Positions 43,900 to 52,914 of a stretch of DNA of 64,000 nucleotides are shown here, piece by piece. Origin of the DNA: Geodermatophilus obscurus DSM 43160 (GTDB lineage Bacteria; Actinomycetota; Actinomycetes; Mycobacteriales; Geodermatophilaceae); assembly GCF_000025345.1 (NCBI RefSeq), contig NC_013757.1, forward strand, positions 1-64,000. Reading direction: 5' to 3'. The notes below the pieces were generated by a model. That model was not told the DNA's origin and made no database searches. It saw only the letters and a program-made list of their open reading frames with translations. The stretch's first letter is position 1; each line of letters begins with the position of its first letter. A program made the translations under genes and the position numbers.

Positions 43900-45341
43900 C
43901 AGCCGCCCTGCCCGTCGAGGTAGGCCTGCATGACGTCCCGGGCGATGGGGGCGGAGACGTCGCCGCCCGTGCCGCCGCCGTTGGCCACGAAGACCGCCAC
44001 GGCGATCTGCGGGTCGTCGGCCGGGGCGAACCCGATGAACCAGTTGTGGTCGGGGCCGGCGTTCTCCGCCGTCCCGGTCTTGCCCGCGACGGTGACGCCG
44101 GGGATCCGGGCGCGCCGGCCGCTGCCGTTCTCCACGACGCTGGTCATCATCTCGGTCAGCTGGCCGGCGACGTCGGCCGAGAACGGTTCGCCGAGCTCGT
44201 CGGGGTCGGTCTGGTCGATGACCGACAGGTCGGGCGCGCGCACCTGGTCGACGAGGTAGGGGCTCATCAGCGTCCCGTCGTTGGCCACCGCGGAGGCGAT
44301 CATCGCCGCCTGCAGCGGGGTGAGCTGGACGTCCTGCTGGCCGATCGAGCTGACCCCGAGCTGGGCGTCGTTCTCGATGTCGCCGAGCGTGCTGCCCTCG
44401 ACGGTCAGCGGGATGTCGAAGCCCTCGCCGGTGATGCCGAAGGCCTCGGCCATCTCCCGCACGCGGTCCTCGCCGAGGTCGATGCCCAGCTGCGCGAAGG
44501 CGGTGTTGCAGGAGACGGTCAGCGCGTCGAGCAGGCTCTGCTCGCCGCTGGGGTCGCAGGCCGAGCCGCCGAAGTTCTCCAGCGGCGTCGAGGTCCCCGG
44601 CAGGACGAGCTCCCGAGGCGCCGGGATGACGGTGTCGGAGGTGTACTCGCCGCTGGACAGCGCGGCGGCGGAGACGACCACCTTGAAGATCGAGCCAGGG
44701 GAGTAGCGCGCGTCGATGGCCCGGTTGAGCCGGGGGTCGATCTCCAGCGAGTCCAGCTGGTCGGAGTACGCGCGGATGGCGGCCGGCTCGTGGCTGGAGA
44801 GCTGGTTCGGGTCGTACGTCGGGGTGCTGGCCATGCCCAGCACCGCCCCGGTCGCGGGGTCGAGGGCCACGACCGCGCCGGTGACGCCCTCGAGGCCGGC
44901 CATCGCCGTCTCCTGCACCGCCGGGTCCATGGTCAGGACGACGTCGCCGCCGGAGGGGTCCCGCCCGGTGAACAGGTCGGCGAGGCGCCGGACGAACAGC
45001 CGGTCGTCGGTGCCGGAGAGCACCTCGTTCGCGGCCCGCTCCATCTGCACGTTGCCGTACACGAGCGAGTAGTAGCCGGTCACCGGGGCCCACACCGGGC
45101 CGTTCGCGTACTGGCGCAGGTACGTGAGCCGGTCGTCGGTCGGGACCGAGTTGGCGATCTCGGTGCCGGCCACGACGATCGAGCCCCGCTCGCGGTCGTA
45201 CTCCTCGGCGAGCACGCGGGTGTTGCGGCCGTCGGAGCGCAGCTCCTCGGAGCGGACCACCTGGATCACGTTGACGTTGACGATCAGCAGCGTGAACAGG
45301 ACCAGCACGCTGATCGCGACGCGGCGCAGCGGGGCGTTCAC
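43899..45341 (-). CDS. pbpA: Penicillin-binding protein 2-type transpeptidase PbpA
   Basis: 480 residues, a class B PBP. One N-terminal helix, a dimerisation domain (GSIVVAGTEIANS region) and the transpeptidase domain with SxxK motif SIFK in SPGSIFKVV, SxN motif SCN and KTG in GKTGTAE. It crosslinks peptidoglycan with the SEDS protein RodA and is phosphorylated by PknB in mycobacteria. GTG 45341 overlaps the rodA stop (GTGA). Confidence 0.95.
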   Translation of the reverse strand: MNAPLRRVAISVLVLFTLLIVNVNVIQVVRSEELRSDGRNTRVLAEEYDRERGSIVVAGTEIANSVPTDDRLTYLRQYANGPVWAPVTGYYSLVYGNVQMERAANEVLSGTDDRLFVRRLADLFTGRDPSGGDVVLTMDPAVQETAMAGLEGVTGAVVALDPATGAVLGMASTPTYDPNQLSSHEPAAIRAYSDQLDSLEIDPRLNRAIDARYSPGSIFKVVVSAAALSSGEYTSDTVIPAPRELVLPGTSTPLENFGGSACDPSGEQSLLDALTVSCNTAFAQLGIDLGEDRVREMAEAFGITGEGFDIPLTVEGSTLGDIENDAQLGVSSIGQQDVQLTPLQAAMIASAVANDGTLMSPYLVDQVRAPDLSVIDQTDPDELGEPFSADVAGQLTEMMTSVVENGSGRRARIPGVTVAGKTGTAENAGPDHNWFIGFAPADDPQIAVAVFVANGGGTGGDVSAPIARDVMQAYLDGQGG

Positions 45342-46759
45342 GTCTGCACCACCTCGGTCGGGGCGTCACCGAGCGCCGGCTTCGGGGGCCCGGTGGGGGC
45401 GGCCGGGCGACGGGCGGCGTCGCTGATCCGCACCAGGACGGCGACCAGCACGAAGTTGGCCACCAGCGACGAGCCGCCGTAGGCGAGGAACGGCGTGGTG
45501 AGGCCGGTCAGCGGCAGCAGTCCGGTGACCCCCCCGAGGACGACGAACACCTGCCAGGCGATCGCGAACGCCAGGCCCGCGGCCAGCAGCTTGCCGAAGG
45601 CGTCGCGGACGATCAGCGAGGTGCGCAGGCCGCGCTCGACCAGCACCAGGTAGACGATGATCACCGCGACCAGGCCGAACAGCCCCAGCTCCTCGCCGAC
45701 GGCGGCGGCGATGAAGTCGCTCTTGGCCACCGGCACCTGGTCGGGACGGCCTCCGCCGAGCCCGGCCCCGAACAGCCCGCCGGTGCCCAGGCCGAACAGC
45801 GCCTGCGCCACCTGGAAGCCCGAGCCGTCGTAGTACTCGAACGGGTCGAGCCAGGAGTCGACGCGCTGCTGGACGTGGCCGAACAGCTGGTAGGCGATCA
45901 GCGCGCCGCCGGCGAACAGGCCCAGGCCGATGACCAGCCAGCTGGCCCGCTCGGTGGCCACGTAGAGCATCACCACGAAGATGCCGAACAGCAGCAGCGA
46001 GCTGCCCAGGTCGCGCTCGAAGACCAGCACCAGGATCGACAGCCCCCAGGCCACCAGCACCGGGCCGAGGTCGCGGCCGCGCGGCAGCTCCAGGCCCATG
46101 ACGCGGCGGCTGGCCAGCGCCAGGACGTCCCGCTTGTCGACCAGGTAGGCGGCGAAGAAGACGGTCAGGCAGATCTTGGCGAACTCGCCGGGCTGGATGC
46201 TGAAGCCGGCCACCCGGATCCAGATCTTGGCGCCGTTGACCTCCGACAGCGAGGCCGGCAGCAGCGCCGGGATGGCCAGCAGCACCAGGCCGATCAGGGC
46301 CAGCGTGTAGGCGAACCGGGACAGCAGCCGGTGGTCGCGGAGCACCAGGAGCACGCCCACGAACAGGACGAGGCCCAGCGTGGCCCACACCAGCTGGACG
46401 GGGGCGTCCTCCCGGCTGACCGTGCTGCCCGCCTGCTGGGCGGCCAGGTCGAGCCGGTGGATGAAGGACAGCCCGAGGCCGATGAGCAGCGCGACCGCCG
46501 GCAGCAGCAGCGGGTCGGCGTAGGGCGCCCACCTGCGGACGACGAGGTGCGCGACGGTCCACAGCGCGGTGAACCACAGGCCGAAGGTGGCCAGCTCCGT
46601 GGTCAGCGAGCCGGTGACGGTGAGGTCGACGATCGCCTGGGCGACCAGGGTGATGAGGACGGCGAAGCCGAGCAGGGCCAGCTCGGTGCCCCGGCGCTTG
46701 GGCGGGGTCGCCGTCCCCGCCGCTGCGGCGCGGGGGTCGGTCGGGGGGCCAGAGGTCAC
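45338..46759 (-). CDS. rodA: SEDS peptidoglycan glycosyltransferase (RodA/FtsW)
   Basis: 473 residues, about 12 helices. The long extracellular loop contains the SEDS-characteristic WLDPFEYYDGSGFQVAQAL and the ending VAKSDFIAAAVGEELGLFG; the GGxSxxxN-type motif is AYGGSSLVANF. It polymerises glycan chains with PbpA. GTG 46759 has GAGGAGG four bases upstream and is preferred over the longer open frame to 46948, which overlaps pstP. It is translationally linked to pbpA. Confidence 0.93.
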   Translation of the reverse strand: MTSGPPTDPRAAAAGTATPPKRRGTELALLGFAVLITLVAQAIVDLTVTGSLTTELATFGLWFTALWTVAHLVVRRWAPYADPLLLPAVALLIGLGLSFIHRLDLAAQQAGSTVSREDAPVQLVWATLGLVLFVGVLLVLRDHRLLSRFAYTLALIGLVLLAIPALLPASLSEVNGAKIWIRVAGFSIQPGEFAKICLTVFFAAYLVDKRDVLALASRRVMGLELPRGRDLGPVLVAWGLSILVLVFERDLGSSLLLFGIFVVMLYVATERASWLVIGLGLFAGGALIAYQLFGHVQQRVDSWLDPFEYYDGSGFQVAQALFGLGTGGLFGAGLGGGRPDQVPVAKSDFIAAAVGEELGLFGLVAVIIVYLVLVERGLRTSLIVRDAFGKLLAAGLAFAIAWQVFVVLGGVTGLLPLTGLTTPFLAYGGSSLVANFVLVAVLVRISDAARRPAAPTGPPKPALGDAPTEVVQT

Positions 46760-46832
46760 TGGGCCTCCTCGCACGCTCGTCGGACGCGTGTCCTCCGCGG
46801 TGCTGTGCTCATCGGTGAGCTCACGAGCTCGC

Positions 46833-48251
46833 TCACTGGGCCTCCCGGCAGTCCACCCCGGGCTCGAGCGTCGCCGTGGCGCGCTGCGACGTGGGCGCGG
46901 GAGTACTGGGGGCGGCGTCGGTGGGGGCGGCGTCGGTCGGCGCCGCACCGTCCGGAGCCGGCGGAGGGGACGCCGGGGGTGTCGTGGTGGGGGCGGCCGC
47001 GGACGGCGCGGGGTCGTCCTCGACGGCCGGGCACAGCGGCAGCCGCTGCTCGCGCAGCATGGAGACGATGCGCTCGGCGTGCTCGGCGTCGGTGGCGTCG
47101 ATGCCGCGCTGCACCTTGCTGGCGGCGACCGGCGTGAGGTCGACGACGGGGAGGTCGGTGACGCCGGAGACCTGGTTGAGGTCCACGCCCAGCAGCGAGG
47201 TGTCCAGGCCGCGGAACACGGTCACCCGCTCGCCGGCGTCGGTCGGCTGCACGCCGACGAACCAGTTGGACAGCACCCACAGGTAGGCGCCGACGGCGGC
47301 CGCGCCGAGCAGGACGACGGCGGCGAGCGCCGCCAGCACGCGGCGCCGGCGGCGGCGCGGGGGCGGCGCGGCTGCCCCGCCGGCACTCGCACCCGACCCG
47401 GCGGCCGGCGGTTCCGGCCGCGGATCGGCCAGGGCGGCCCGCCCGGCGGCCGAGCGCGGGTCGACCGCGCGCTGCCCGACGTTGTCGCCTGCGGCGCCGT
47501 CGACGACCGGCTCGACCGGGTAGGTGCCCTCGCCGTCGTCCTCGACGACGTCGGCCACGATCACCGTGATGTTGTCGGGCCCGCCGCTGCGCAGCGCCAG
47601 CTCGACGAGCCGGTCGGCGGTCGACTGCGGGTCGGGGTCCTGCAGCGCCTCGGCGAGGGTCTCCTCGCTGACCACGCCGGACAGCCCGTCGGAGCAGAGC
47701 AGGTAGCGGTCGCCGGCGCGGGCCTCGCGCATCGACAGGTCCGGGTCGACGTCCTGGCCGTTGAGGGCGCGCAGCAGCAGCGAGCGCTGCGGGTGGTGGT
47801 TGGCCTCCTCGGGCGTGATGCGCCCGTCGTCGATCAGCGTCTGGACGAACGTGTCGTCGTGGGTGATCTGCTGCAGCACGCCGTCGCGCAGCAGGTAGGC
47901 GCGCGAGTCGCCGACGTGGCACAGCGCCAGCCGGCCGCCGGCGAACAGGACGGCGGTGAGCGTGGTGCCCATGCCCTCCAGGTGAGGCGACTCGCGGATG
48001 ACCTCGCGCAGGTGCTCGCTGCCGTCGAAGACCGCCTCGCGCAGCGCCTGCAGCATGTCGCCGGAGGGCGCGTCGTCGTCCAGGTGCTCGAGCGCGGCGA
48101 TGACGACCTTGCTGGCGACGTCGCCGGCCGCGTGCCCGCCCATGCCGTCGGCGACGGCGAGCAGTCGCGGCCCGGCGTAGACGGAGTCCTGGTTGTTGCC
48201 GCGGACCAGGCCGCGGTCGGACCGGGCCGCGTAGCGCAGCGCGAGGGTCAT
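46833..48251 (-). CDS. pstP: PP2C-type phosphatase PstP
   Basis: 472 residues. The N-terminal PP2C domain (about 1-235) has the metal-binding residues in GNNQDSVYAG, ADGMGGHAAGD, HVGDSRAYLL and SGGPDNITVIV. A linker, one membrane helix (VLAALAAVVLLGAAAVGAY) and an extracellular domain ending in a Thr/Pro/Ala-rich tail follow. It reverses phosphorylation by PknA and PknB. ATG 48251 overlaps the preceding segment; the gene stands between fhaB and rodA. Confidence 0.95.
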   Translation of the reverse strand: MTLALRYAARSDRGLVRGNNQDSVYAGPRLLAVADGMGGHAAGDVASKVVIAALEHLDDDAPSGDMLQALREAVFDGSEHLREVIRESPHLEGMGTTLTAVLFAGGRLALCHVGDSRAYLLRDGVLQQITHDDTFVQTLIDDGRITPEEANHHPQRSLLLRALNGQDVDPDLSMREARAGDRYLLCSDGLSGVVSEETLAEALQDPDPQSTADRLVELALRSGGPDNITVIVADVVEDDGEGTYPVEPVVDGAAGDNVGQRAVDPRSAAGRAALADPRPEPPAAGSGASAGGAAAPPPRRRRRRVLAALAAVVLLGAAAVGAYLWVLSNWFVGVQPTDAGERVTVFRGLDTSLLGVDLNQVSGVTDLPVVDLTPVAASKVQRGIDATDAEHAERIVSMLREQRLPLCPAVEDDPAPSAAAPTTTPPASPPPAPDGAAPTDAAPTDAAPSTPAPTSQRATATLEPGVDCREAQ

Positions 48252-48279
48252 CGGGGGTGGCTCCCCGTCGTGCGGCGGG

Positions 48280-48744
48280 TCACGAGCGCAGCTCCAGGGC
48301 GGTCTGTCCGATGCGGATCGGCTGGCCCGGCCCGACGAGCAGCGGGCCCTGGACGCGCTGCTGGTCGAGGTAGGTGCCGTTGGTCGAGCCGAGGTCCTCG
48401 ACGTACCACTGGCCGCCGCGGTTGGTCAGCCGCGCGTGCCGGGAGCTGGCGAAGTCGTCGGTGAGCACCAGGGTCGAGTCGTCGGCGCGACCGATGAGGA
48501 TCGGCTGGTCGCTCAGGGTGATCTTGGTGCCCGTGAGCGGGCCGGCGGTGACCACGAGCGTCTTCGGGCCCCCGCGGGCCTTCTTCTTCCCGGGCGCGGC
48601 CGCGCGCGGCGGCACCGACGCGACCCGCCCGGCGCGGCCGCCGAACAGGTCGGCCCGGACGACTCGGAACGCGGCGAAGATGAACAGCCACAACAGCAGG
48701 AGGAAGCCGAAGCGGAAGATCTGCAGCACGATCTCGGCCGTCAT
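48280..48744 (-). CDS. fhaB: FHA-domain protein FhaB (FipA)
   Basis: 154 residues. One N-terminal membrane helix (FRFGFLLLLWLFIFAAFRVV), a basic linker with KKKARGG, and a FHA domain with ILIGRADDSTLVL, SSRHARL and LGSTNGTYLD, the phosphothreonine-binding residues. It docks to phosphorylated kinases and, in mycobacteria, links FtsZ to FtsQ. ATG 48744 is 14 bases from the fhaA stop. Confidence 0.94.
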   Translation of the reverse strand: MTAEIVLQIFRFGFLLLLWLFIFAAFRVVRADLFGGRAGRVASVPPRAAAPGKKKARGGPKTLVVTAGPLTGTKITLSDQPILIGRADDSTLVLTDDFASSRHARLTNRGGQWYVEDLGSTNGTYLDQQRVQGPLLVGPGQPIRIGQTALELRS

Positions 48745-48757
48745 GGCGCGACCCGCC

Positions 48758-49570
48758 TCACGCGCCGTCCTGCCGGTAGACCAGCACCGAGTGGCCGATG
48801 CGGATGACGTCGCCGTCGGCGAGCGGCTGGCGGGTGATGCGCCGGCCGTTGACCAGGGTGCCGTTGGTCGACCCGAGGTCCTCGGCGATCGCCGTTCCGT
48901 TGTCCAGGACGACGTCGACGTGCTTGCGGCTCACCCCGGTGTCCGGGAGGCGGATGTCGGCGTCGGTGCCGCGGCCGATGACGTTGCGCCCGGTGGTCAG
49001 CTCGTGCCGCGTGCCGGGGCCGTCGACGAGCAGGACGTGGGTCGCGCCGGGGCGGCTACCGGCGCGCCCGACCACGGTCGAGGGCGACTGCCGGCCGGTG
49101 TCGGTGGCCATCCGGCCGCCCTGCAGCGGGGGCAGCGGCGGGACGGCGCCGCTGCGGGGGCCGACCGGCTCGTCGAGGCGGGGACCCGGCTTCGCCGACG
49201 GGTCGGCGACGTGCGAGCTGACCTCGAAGACGCCGGTGGGCAGCTCCTCGTCGCGCTCCAGGCGCACCTGCACGGCGTCGAAGACCTGGTACCCCTCGCC
49301 CTCGATGTGCTCGGTGACCATGTCGGCGAGCTGGGTGGCCAGCTGCTCGGACCACTCGGCGAGGTGCTCGTAGTCGGTGGAGCCCAGCCGGACGTCGTAG
49401 ATGTTGGGCGCGAGGACCCGGCCCTCGCCCATCACCGAGCGCTGCTCGTCGGCCTCGCGGGTCAGGGCCTTGGCGATCTCGGCCGGGTGGACCTTGCCCT
49501 TGAAGATCCGGGCGAAGGCCAGTCCGACCATGCCCTCCAGCCGCCGCTCGAAGCGCTGCAGCACACCCAC
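48758..49570 (-). CDS. fhaA: FHA-domain protein FhaA (DUF3662)
   Basis: 270 residues. N-terminal DUF3662 domain (VGVLQRFERRLEGMVGLAFAR and VHPAEIAKALTREAD), a linker, and a C-terminal FHA domain with VIGRGTDADIRLP, SRKHVDV and LGSTNGTLVNG. In mycobacteria FhaA binds the phosphorylated pseudokinase domain of MviN and restrains peptidoglycan synthesis. GTG 49570 gives the family N-terminus; it is preceded by AGGGAG. Confidence 0.93.
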   Translation of the reverse strand: MGVLQRFERRLEGMVGLAFARIFKGKVHPAEIAKALTREADEQRSVMGEGRVLAPNIYDVRLGSTDYEHLAEWSEQLATQLADMVTEHIEGEGYQVFDAVQVRLERDEELPTGVFEVSSHVADPSAKPGPRLDEPVGPRSGAVPPLPPLQGGRMATDTGRQSPSTVVGRAGSRPGATHVLLVDGPGTRHELTTGRNVIGRGTDADIRLPDTGVSRKHVDVVLDNGTAIAEDLGSTNGTLVNGRRITRQPLADGDVIRIGHSVLVYRQDGA

Positions 49571-49746
49571 AGTCGCTCCCTTGCGCTCACGCGTTCGTCC
49601 GGTCTGCCATCGATGATCGTAGCTGTCAACGGAGCGGCCAGCCGGGGACCGACTCACGTTCCCCGGGTGCGCTCCGGACCCGCCGGGACGACGTCCGACC
49701 CCCTCCTCGGGTTCCCCGGACCGGCTGCTACTGTGCTTCCTCGCCA

Positions 49747-49829
49747 GGGCAAGTGGCGGAATGGCAGACGCGCACGGTTCAGGTCCGTGTGTCCGAGAGG
49801 ACGTGGGGGTTCAACTCCCCCCTTGCCCA
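49747..49829 (+). tRNA. tRNA-Leu (CAG anticodon)
   Basis: 83 nt with a long variable arm. Acceptor GGGCAAG pairs with CTTGCCC, anticodon loop TTCAGGT (CAG), T arm GGGGGTTCAACTCCCCC. It is the standard right end of the fhaA cluster in Actinobacteria. CCA is not encoded. Confidence 0.96.
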
Positions 49830-49840
49830 CAGGTGCGACC

Positions 49841-49870
49841 AGGGCCCCGGGGAGACCTCCCCGGGGCCCT
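49841..49870 (+). terminator. Hairpin terminator after tRNA-Leu
   Basis: AGGGCCCCGGGGA 49841-49853 pairs with TCCCCGGGGCCCT 49858-49870 around a GACC loop. Confidence 0.85.
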
Positions 49871-49878
49871 GGCGTCGG

Positions 49879-49978
49879 GTGGCCCCTGCAGGTGGAAGGA
49901 CCCCCTCCTCCCCACCGCTCGCACGCTCGCGGCGGTGCCCGGGAGGGGGCCGGGCGGTGGGCGGCAGGGGATCCTTCC
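49879..49978. repeat. Nested palindromic elements of opposite orientation
   Basis: An outer minus-strand element, whose left part is GAGGAAGGATCCCCTGCCGC next to the minus-strand gene stop and whose right part is CCTGCAGGGGCC (49879-49892), is split by a complete plus-strand element (GAAGGACCCCCTCC ... GGGAGGGGGCC, 49895-49952). Confidence 0.7.
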
Positions 49979-50365
49979 TCAGGCGGTGCCGGCCCGTTCC
50001 TGCAGGAAGGCCGCGGAGTCGTAGTAGGTGCGGACCCCGGTGAGCCGGTCCTCGTCGCCCTCGATGACGGTCACCCCGCGGTACCGGAACGGCTTGCCGC
50101 TGCGCAGGGTGCCGGTCGAGGTCCACTCCAGGGCGGCGCTGTCCTCGCCGACGACGCTGTGCGTGAAGGTGGTCTCCAGGTCGCCGAAGACGTTGCGGTA
50201 GTCCTCCCAGAAGGTCTTCGCGCCGTCCTTGCCCGTGGTCTGGTGGTGTTCGTCCAGCTTGACGAGCTCGGCGTCGTCCCCGGTGAGGTCCACCATGGGC
50301 TGGACGTCGCGGTCGCTGTCGATCCGGTGCAGCGCATCGGTGAAGCGCTCGGTCATGGAGTGCAT
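49979..50365 (-). CDS. SnoaL/NTF2-like fold protein
   Basis: 128 residues. MTERFTDALHRIDSDRDVQPMV, HSVVGEDSAALEWTSTGTL and YRGVTVIEGDEDRLTGVRTYYD (each in part) are typical of SnoaL-like/NTF2-like proteins, which include small isomerases and ester-cyclising enzymes. No active-site assignment is possible. ATG 50365 (MHSMTERF) follows GGGGGA; an upstream start in the same frame is possible. Confidence 0.83.
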   Translation of the reverse strand: MHSMTERFTDALHRIDSDRDVQPMVDLTGDDAELVKLDEHHQTTGKDGAKTFWEDYRNVFGDLETTFTHSVVGEDSAALEWTSTGTLRSGKPFRYRGVTVIEGDEDRLTGVRTYYDSAAFLQERAGTA

Positions 50366-50436
50366 CGCGGTCCCCCGGTGTGCGGCGTGGGTGGTCGTCG
50401 TCGGTGTACCCGCTCGAGGGACCGTCACCCGTGCCG

Positions 50437-50895
50437 TCAGGTCAGCCGGCGACGGTCGTCGTCGCCGCGACCCCGGCCGAGCGTCTGGGCGAGCAGCACC
50501 GCGCCCCAGGGGCCGATGACCCAGATCGGCCAGAAGTAGCGGAGCTCGCCGGAGCCGATCACCGTGGCGGTCCAGACGGCGAGCACGATTACCGCGGTCA
50601 CGGCCCAGTTGCGCCAGGCCGCCTCGCGGGAGGGTCCGCCGCTCCAGCCGCCGTGGTGCCAGCCGTGGGCGGCGGGCTGCGGCCGGACCGGAGCGGGCGC
50701 CGGGGGCTGTGCGGCCGGACGCGGCAGGTCGGCGGTGAGCTCCTCGAGCTCGCCGTAGGTCCGGGCGGCGTAGGCGCGGGCCAGGCGTTCGTCGTACTCG
50801 GCGACGGTGAGCCGCCCGGCGCTCATCTGCTCACCGAGCTGGGCGGCCACGGCGGCGCGGTCGGCATCGGCGGCGCGCAGGTGCGGCTCGGGCAT
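50437..50895 (-). CDS. DUF1707 domain membrane protein
   Basis: 152 residues. The N-terminal 60 (LRAADADRAAVAAQLGEQMSAGRLTVAEYDERL, in part, then LTADLP) form a DUF1707 domain, common in actinobacterial sensors of unknown role. A Pro/His/Gly linker and two helices (WAVTAVIVLAVWTATVIG, then a second with FWPIWVIGPWGAVLLA) follow. ATG 50895 follows GGAGG. Confidence 0.85.
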   Translation of the reverse strand: MPEPHLRAADADRAAVAAQLGEQMSAGRLTVAEYDERLARAYAARTYGELEELTADLPRPAAQPPAPAPVRPQPAAHGWHHGGWSGGPSREAAWRNWAVTAVIVLAVWTATVIGSGELRYFWPIWVIGPWGAVLLAQTLGRGRGDDDRRRLT

Positions 50896-50968
50896 CGGGG
50901 TGGCCTCCTCGGGTCGGAGCTCCAGTCTTTCCCGGGGTGGGCCCCGGCGGTACTGACGGACGTCACGG

Positions 50969-50982
50969 GTTCCACGTGGAAC
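50969..50982. other. parS-like palindrome
   Basis: Perfect GTTCCACGTGGAAC in the gap between the divergent DUF1707 and aldose-epimerase-like genes, about 48 kb from the candidate oriC. Confidence 0.7.
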
Positions 50983-51036
50983 GCGTCAGTACGGCGTCCC
51001 CGATGGGGGAGGCCCGAGGTGTGGTGGGGTGAGGCC

Positions 51037-51954
51037 ATGAGTGCTGCCTGGCCCGCGACCGAGCCCACCGAGGTGGCGATCGCCGCCGGCGACGCGCGGC
51101 TGGTGGTGGATCTGCGCGGCGGCGCGATGCGCACGCTGACCGTCGGCGACCGCGAGCTCCTCGACGGCTACGCCGCGGGCACGGTGCCCGGCGCCAGCCG
51201 CGGCCGCGTGCTGCTGCCCTGGCCCAACCGGATCCGCGACGGCCGCTGGAGCTGGGGCGGCCGGGACCTGCAGCTGGAGCTGGCCGGCCCGGACAAGCCC
51301 GTCGCCATGCACGGGCTGGTCGGCTGGCAGTCGTGGGCGGTGCTCGAGCAGTCCGACGGCGCGGTCACCGTCGGCACCGTCGTCGAGGCCCGGTCCGGCT
51401 ACCCGTTCCGGCTCGCCGCGGCGATCGACCACGTGCTCGAGCCCGGTCGCCTCACCGTGACGATGCGGGTCCGCAACGCCGGTGCCGAGCCCGCCCCCTT
51501 CGGCGCCGGCTTCCACCCCTACCTGGCCGTCGGTGCGCAGGAGGACGGCGCCATCGCCGACGCCGAGCTGGAGCTGCCCGCCCGCACCGAGCTGGTGGTG
51601 GACGACGGCGGGCTCCCGACGGGGGAGCGCCGTCCCCTCGAGGAGGCTGTCGGCCGGATCGGGGACCGCGCCTTCGACACCCCGGTCACCGACCTCGACC
51701 GCGACGCCGACGGCTGGGCGCGGGTGCGGCTGCGGAGCGCGGCGCTGGGCACCCTGGAGCTCGCCGTCGACGGGTCCTGGCCGTGGCTGCAGGTCTTCAC
51801 CGGCGACACGCTGCGGCCCGGGCAGCGCCGGCGCAGCGTGGCCGTGGAGCCGATGACCTGCCCGCCCAACGCGCTGGCCGACTCCGTCGACCTCGTCGTC
51901 CTCGAGCCGGGCGCGGACTGGACGGGCACCTGGACGCTCGGCTGGGGCGCCTGA
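51037..51954 (+). CDS. Aldose 1-epimerase family protein
   Basis: 305 residues. The mutarotase-like fold is indicated by RVLLPWPNRIRDGRW, HGLVGWQSW (His) and GAGFHPYLAVG (His-Pro-Tyr), with Glu in VAVEPMTCPPNA. It would interconvert sugar anomers or act as a glucose-6-phosphate epimerase-like enzyme. ATG 51037 follows GGTGAGG. The next gene starts one base after the stop. Confidence 0.9.
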   Translation: MSAAWPATEPTEVAIAAGDARLVVDLRGGAMRTLTVGDRELLDGYAAGTVPGASRGRVLLPWPNRIRDGRWSWGGRDLQLELAGPDKPVAMHGLVGWQSWAVLEQSDGAVTVGTVVEARSGYPFRLAAAIDHVLEPGRLTVTMRVRNAGAEPAPFGAGFHPYLAVGAQEDGAIADAELELPARTELVVDDGGLPTGERRPLEEAVGRIGDRAFDTPVTDLDRDADGWARVRLRSAALGTLELAVDGSWPWLQVFTGDTLRPGQRRRSVAVEPMTCPPNALADSVDLVVLEPGADWTGTWTLGWGA

Positions 51955-51955
51955 C

Positions 51956-52669
51956 GTGCGGGTCGCCGAGCTGTGGCGCTACCCGGTCAAGTCGCTGCAG
52001 GGCGAGCGGCTGACCACCGTCCACGTCGGGCCGGAGGGCCTGGCCGGGGACCGGCAGTGGGCGCTGTTCGACGCTCCGACCGGCTACGGGCTGACCGCGC
52101 GGCGGGTGCCCGACCTGCTCTTCCTCTCCGGCCGGCTGCGCGCCGACGGCCACGTCGAGGTGGTGCTGCCGGACGGGACGGTCACGTCGGACGACGCGGT
52201 CCTGTCCGACTGGCTGGGTAGGTCGGTGGCGCTGCGGGCGGCGGCGGACGCACCCGGCGAGCGCCTGTACGAGAACCCCAACGAGGTCAGCGCGGCCGGC
52301 GAGTACGACTGGGACGCCTTCCCCGGGGCCCGCGGGGCCTTCCACGACAGCTCGCGCACCCGGGTCTCGCTGGTCTCCACCGGCACGCTGGGCACCTGGG
52401 ACCGGCGGCGGTTCCGGGCGAACGTCGTCCTCGACGGGGCGGGGGAGGACGCGCTGATCGGGCAGCAGGTGCGGCTGGGCGGCGCCGAGCTGGACGTCGT
52501 CAAGCCGGTGGACCGCTGCGTCATGGTGACCCGCCCGCAGCCGGGCGGGATCGGCCGCGACAACGGCGTCCTCAAGACCATCCACCGCGAGCGGGACGGC
52601 TGCCTGGCGATCGGGGCGCTGGTGGCCCGGACGGGCACGGTCGCGGTGGGCGACGAGCTGACAGCATGA
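51956..52669 (+). CDS. MOSC domain protein
   Basis: 237 residues. MOSC N-terminal beta-barrel (LWRYPVKSLQGERLT) and MOSC domain with the conserved Cys in PVDRCVMVTRPQPGG. Relatives bind molybdenum cofactor (mARC-like, YiiM-like) and reduce N-hydroxylated compounds. GTG 51956. It is tightly packed between the epimerase-like gene and the S4 gene (ATGA overlap). Confidence 0.9.
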   Translation: MRVAELWRYPVKSLQGERLTTVHVGPEGLAGDRQWALFDAPTGYGLTARRVPDLLFLSGRLRADGHVEVVLPDGTVTSDDAVLSDWLGRSVALRAAADAPGERLYENPNEVSAAGEYDWDAFPGARGAFHDSSRTRVSLVSTGTLGTWDRRRFRANVVLDGAGEDALIGQQVRLGGAELDVVKPVDRCVMVTRPQPGGIGRDNGVLKTIHRERDGCLAIGALVARTGTVAVGDELTA

Positions 52670-52890
52670 GCCGCGTGCGCACCGTCGAACTGCGGCCGGG
52701 GGAGGAGTCCATCCGGCTGGGGCAGCTGCTCAAGCTGGTGGACGCCGTCCCGACCGGCGCCCAGGTGAAGGACGTGCTGCTCACCGGCACGGTGCGGGTC
52801 AACGGCGAGCCGGAGGAGCGCCGCGGCCGGCAGCTGCGCAAGGGCGACGTCGTGAGCGTCGAGGGCATGGAGGACGTGCGCGTCGCCTGA
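52666..52890 (+). CDS. S4-like RNA-binding protein (YaaA/RlbA type)
   Basis: 74 residues, a free-standing S4 domain: SIRLGQLLKLVDAVPTGAQVK and VRVNGEPEERRGRQLRKGD (each in part). Such proteins bind structured RNA, possibly ribosomal. ATG 52666 overlaps the MOSC gene stop by 4 bases. Confidence 0.9.
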   Translation: MSRVRTVELRPGEESIRLGQLLKLVDAVPTGAQVKDVLLTGTVRVNGEPEERRGRQLRKGDVVSVEGMEDVRVA

Positions 52891-52904
52891 GTTCCACGTG
52901 GAAC
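52891..52904. other. parS-like palindrome
   Basis: Perfect GTTCCACGTGGAAC right after the S4 gene stop and 11 bases before the aminotransferase start, 1.9 kb from the preceding copy. Confidence 0.72.
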
Positions 52905-52914
52905 GCTGTGGCCC

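Noticed and set aside
42055..45369. A fused PbpA-PknA protein in one frame
   Set aside because: The upper part of that frame is a shadow of pbpA, which is read in another frame with all transpeptidase motifs; pknA starts at ATG 43899.
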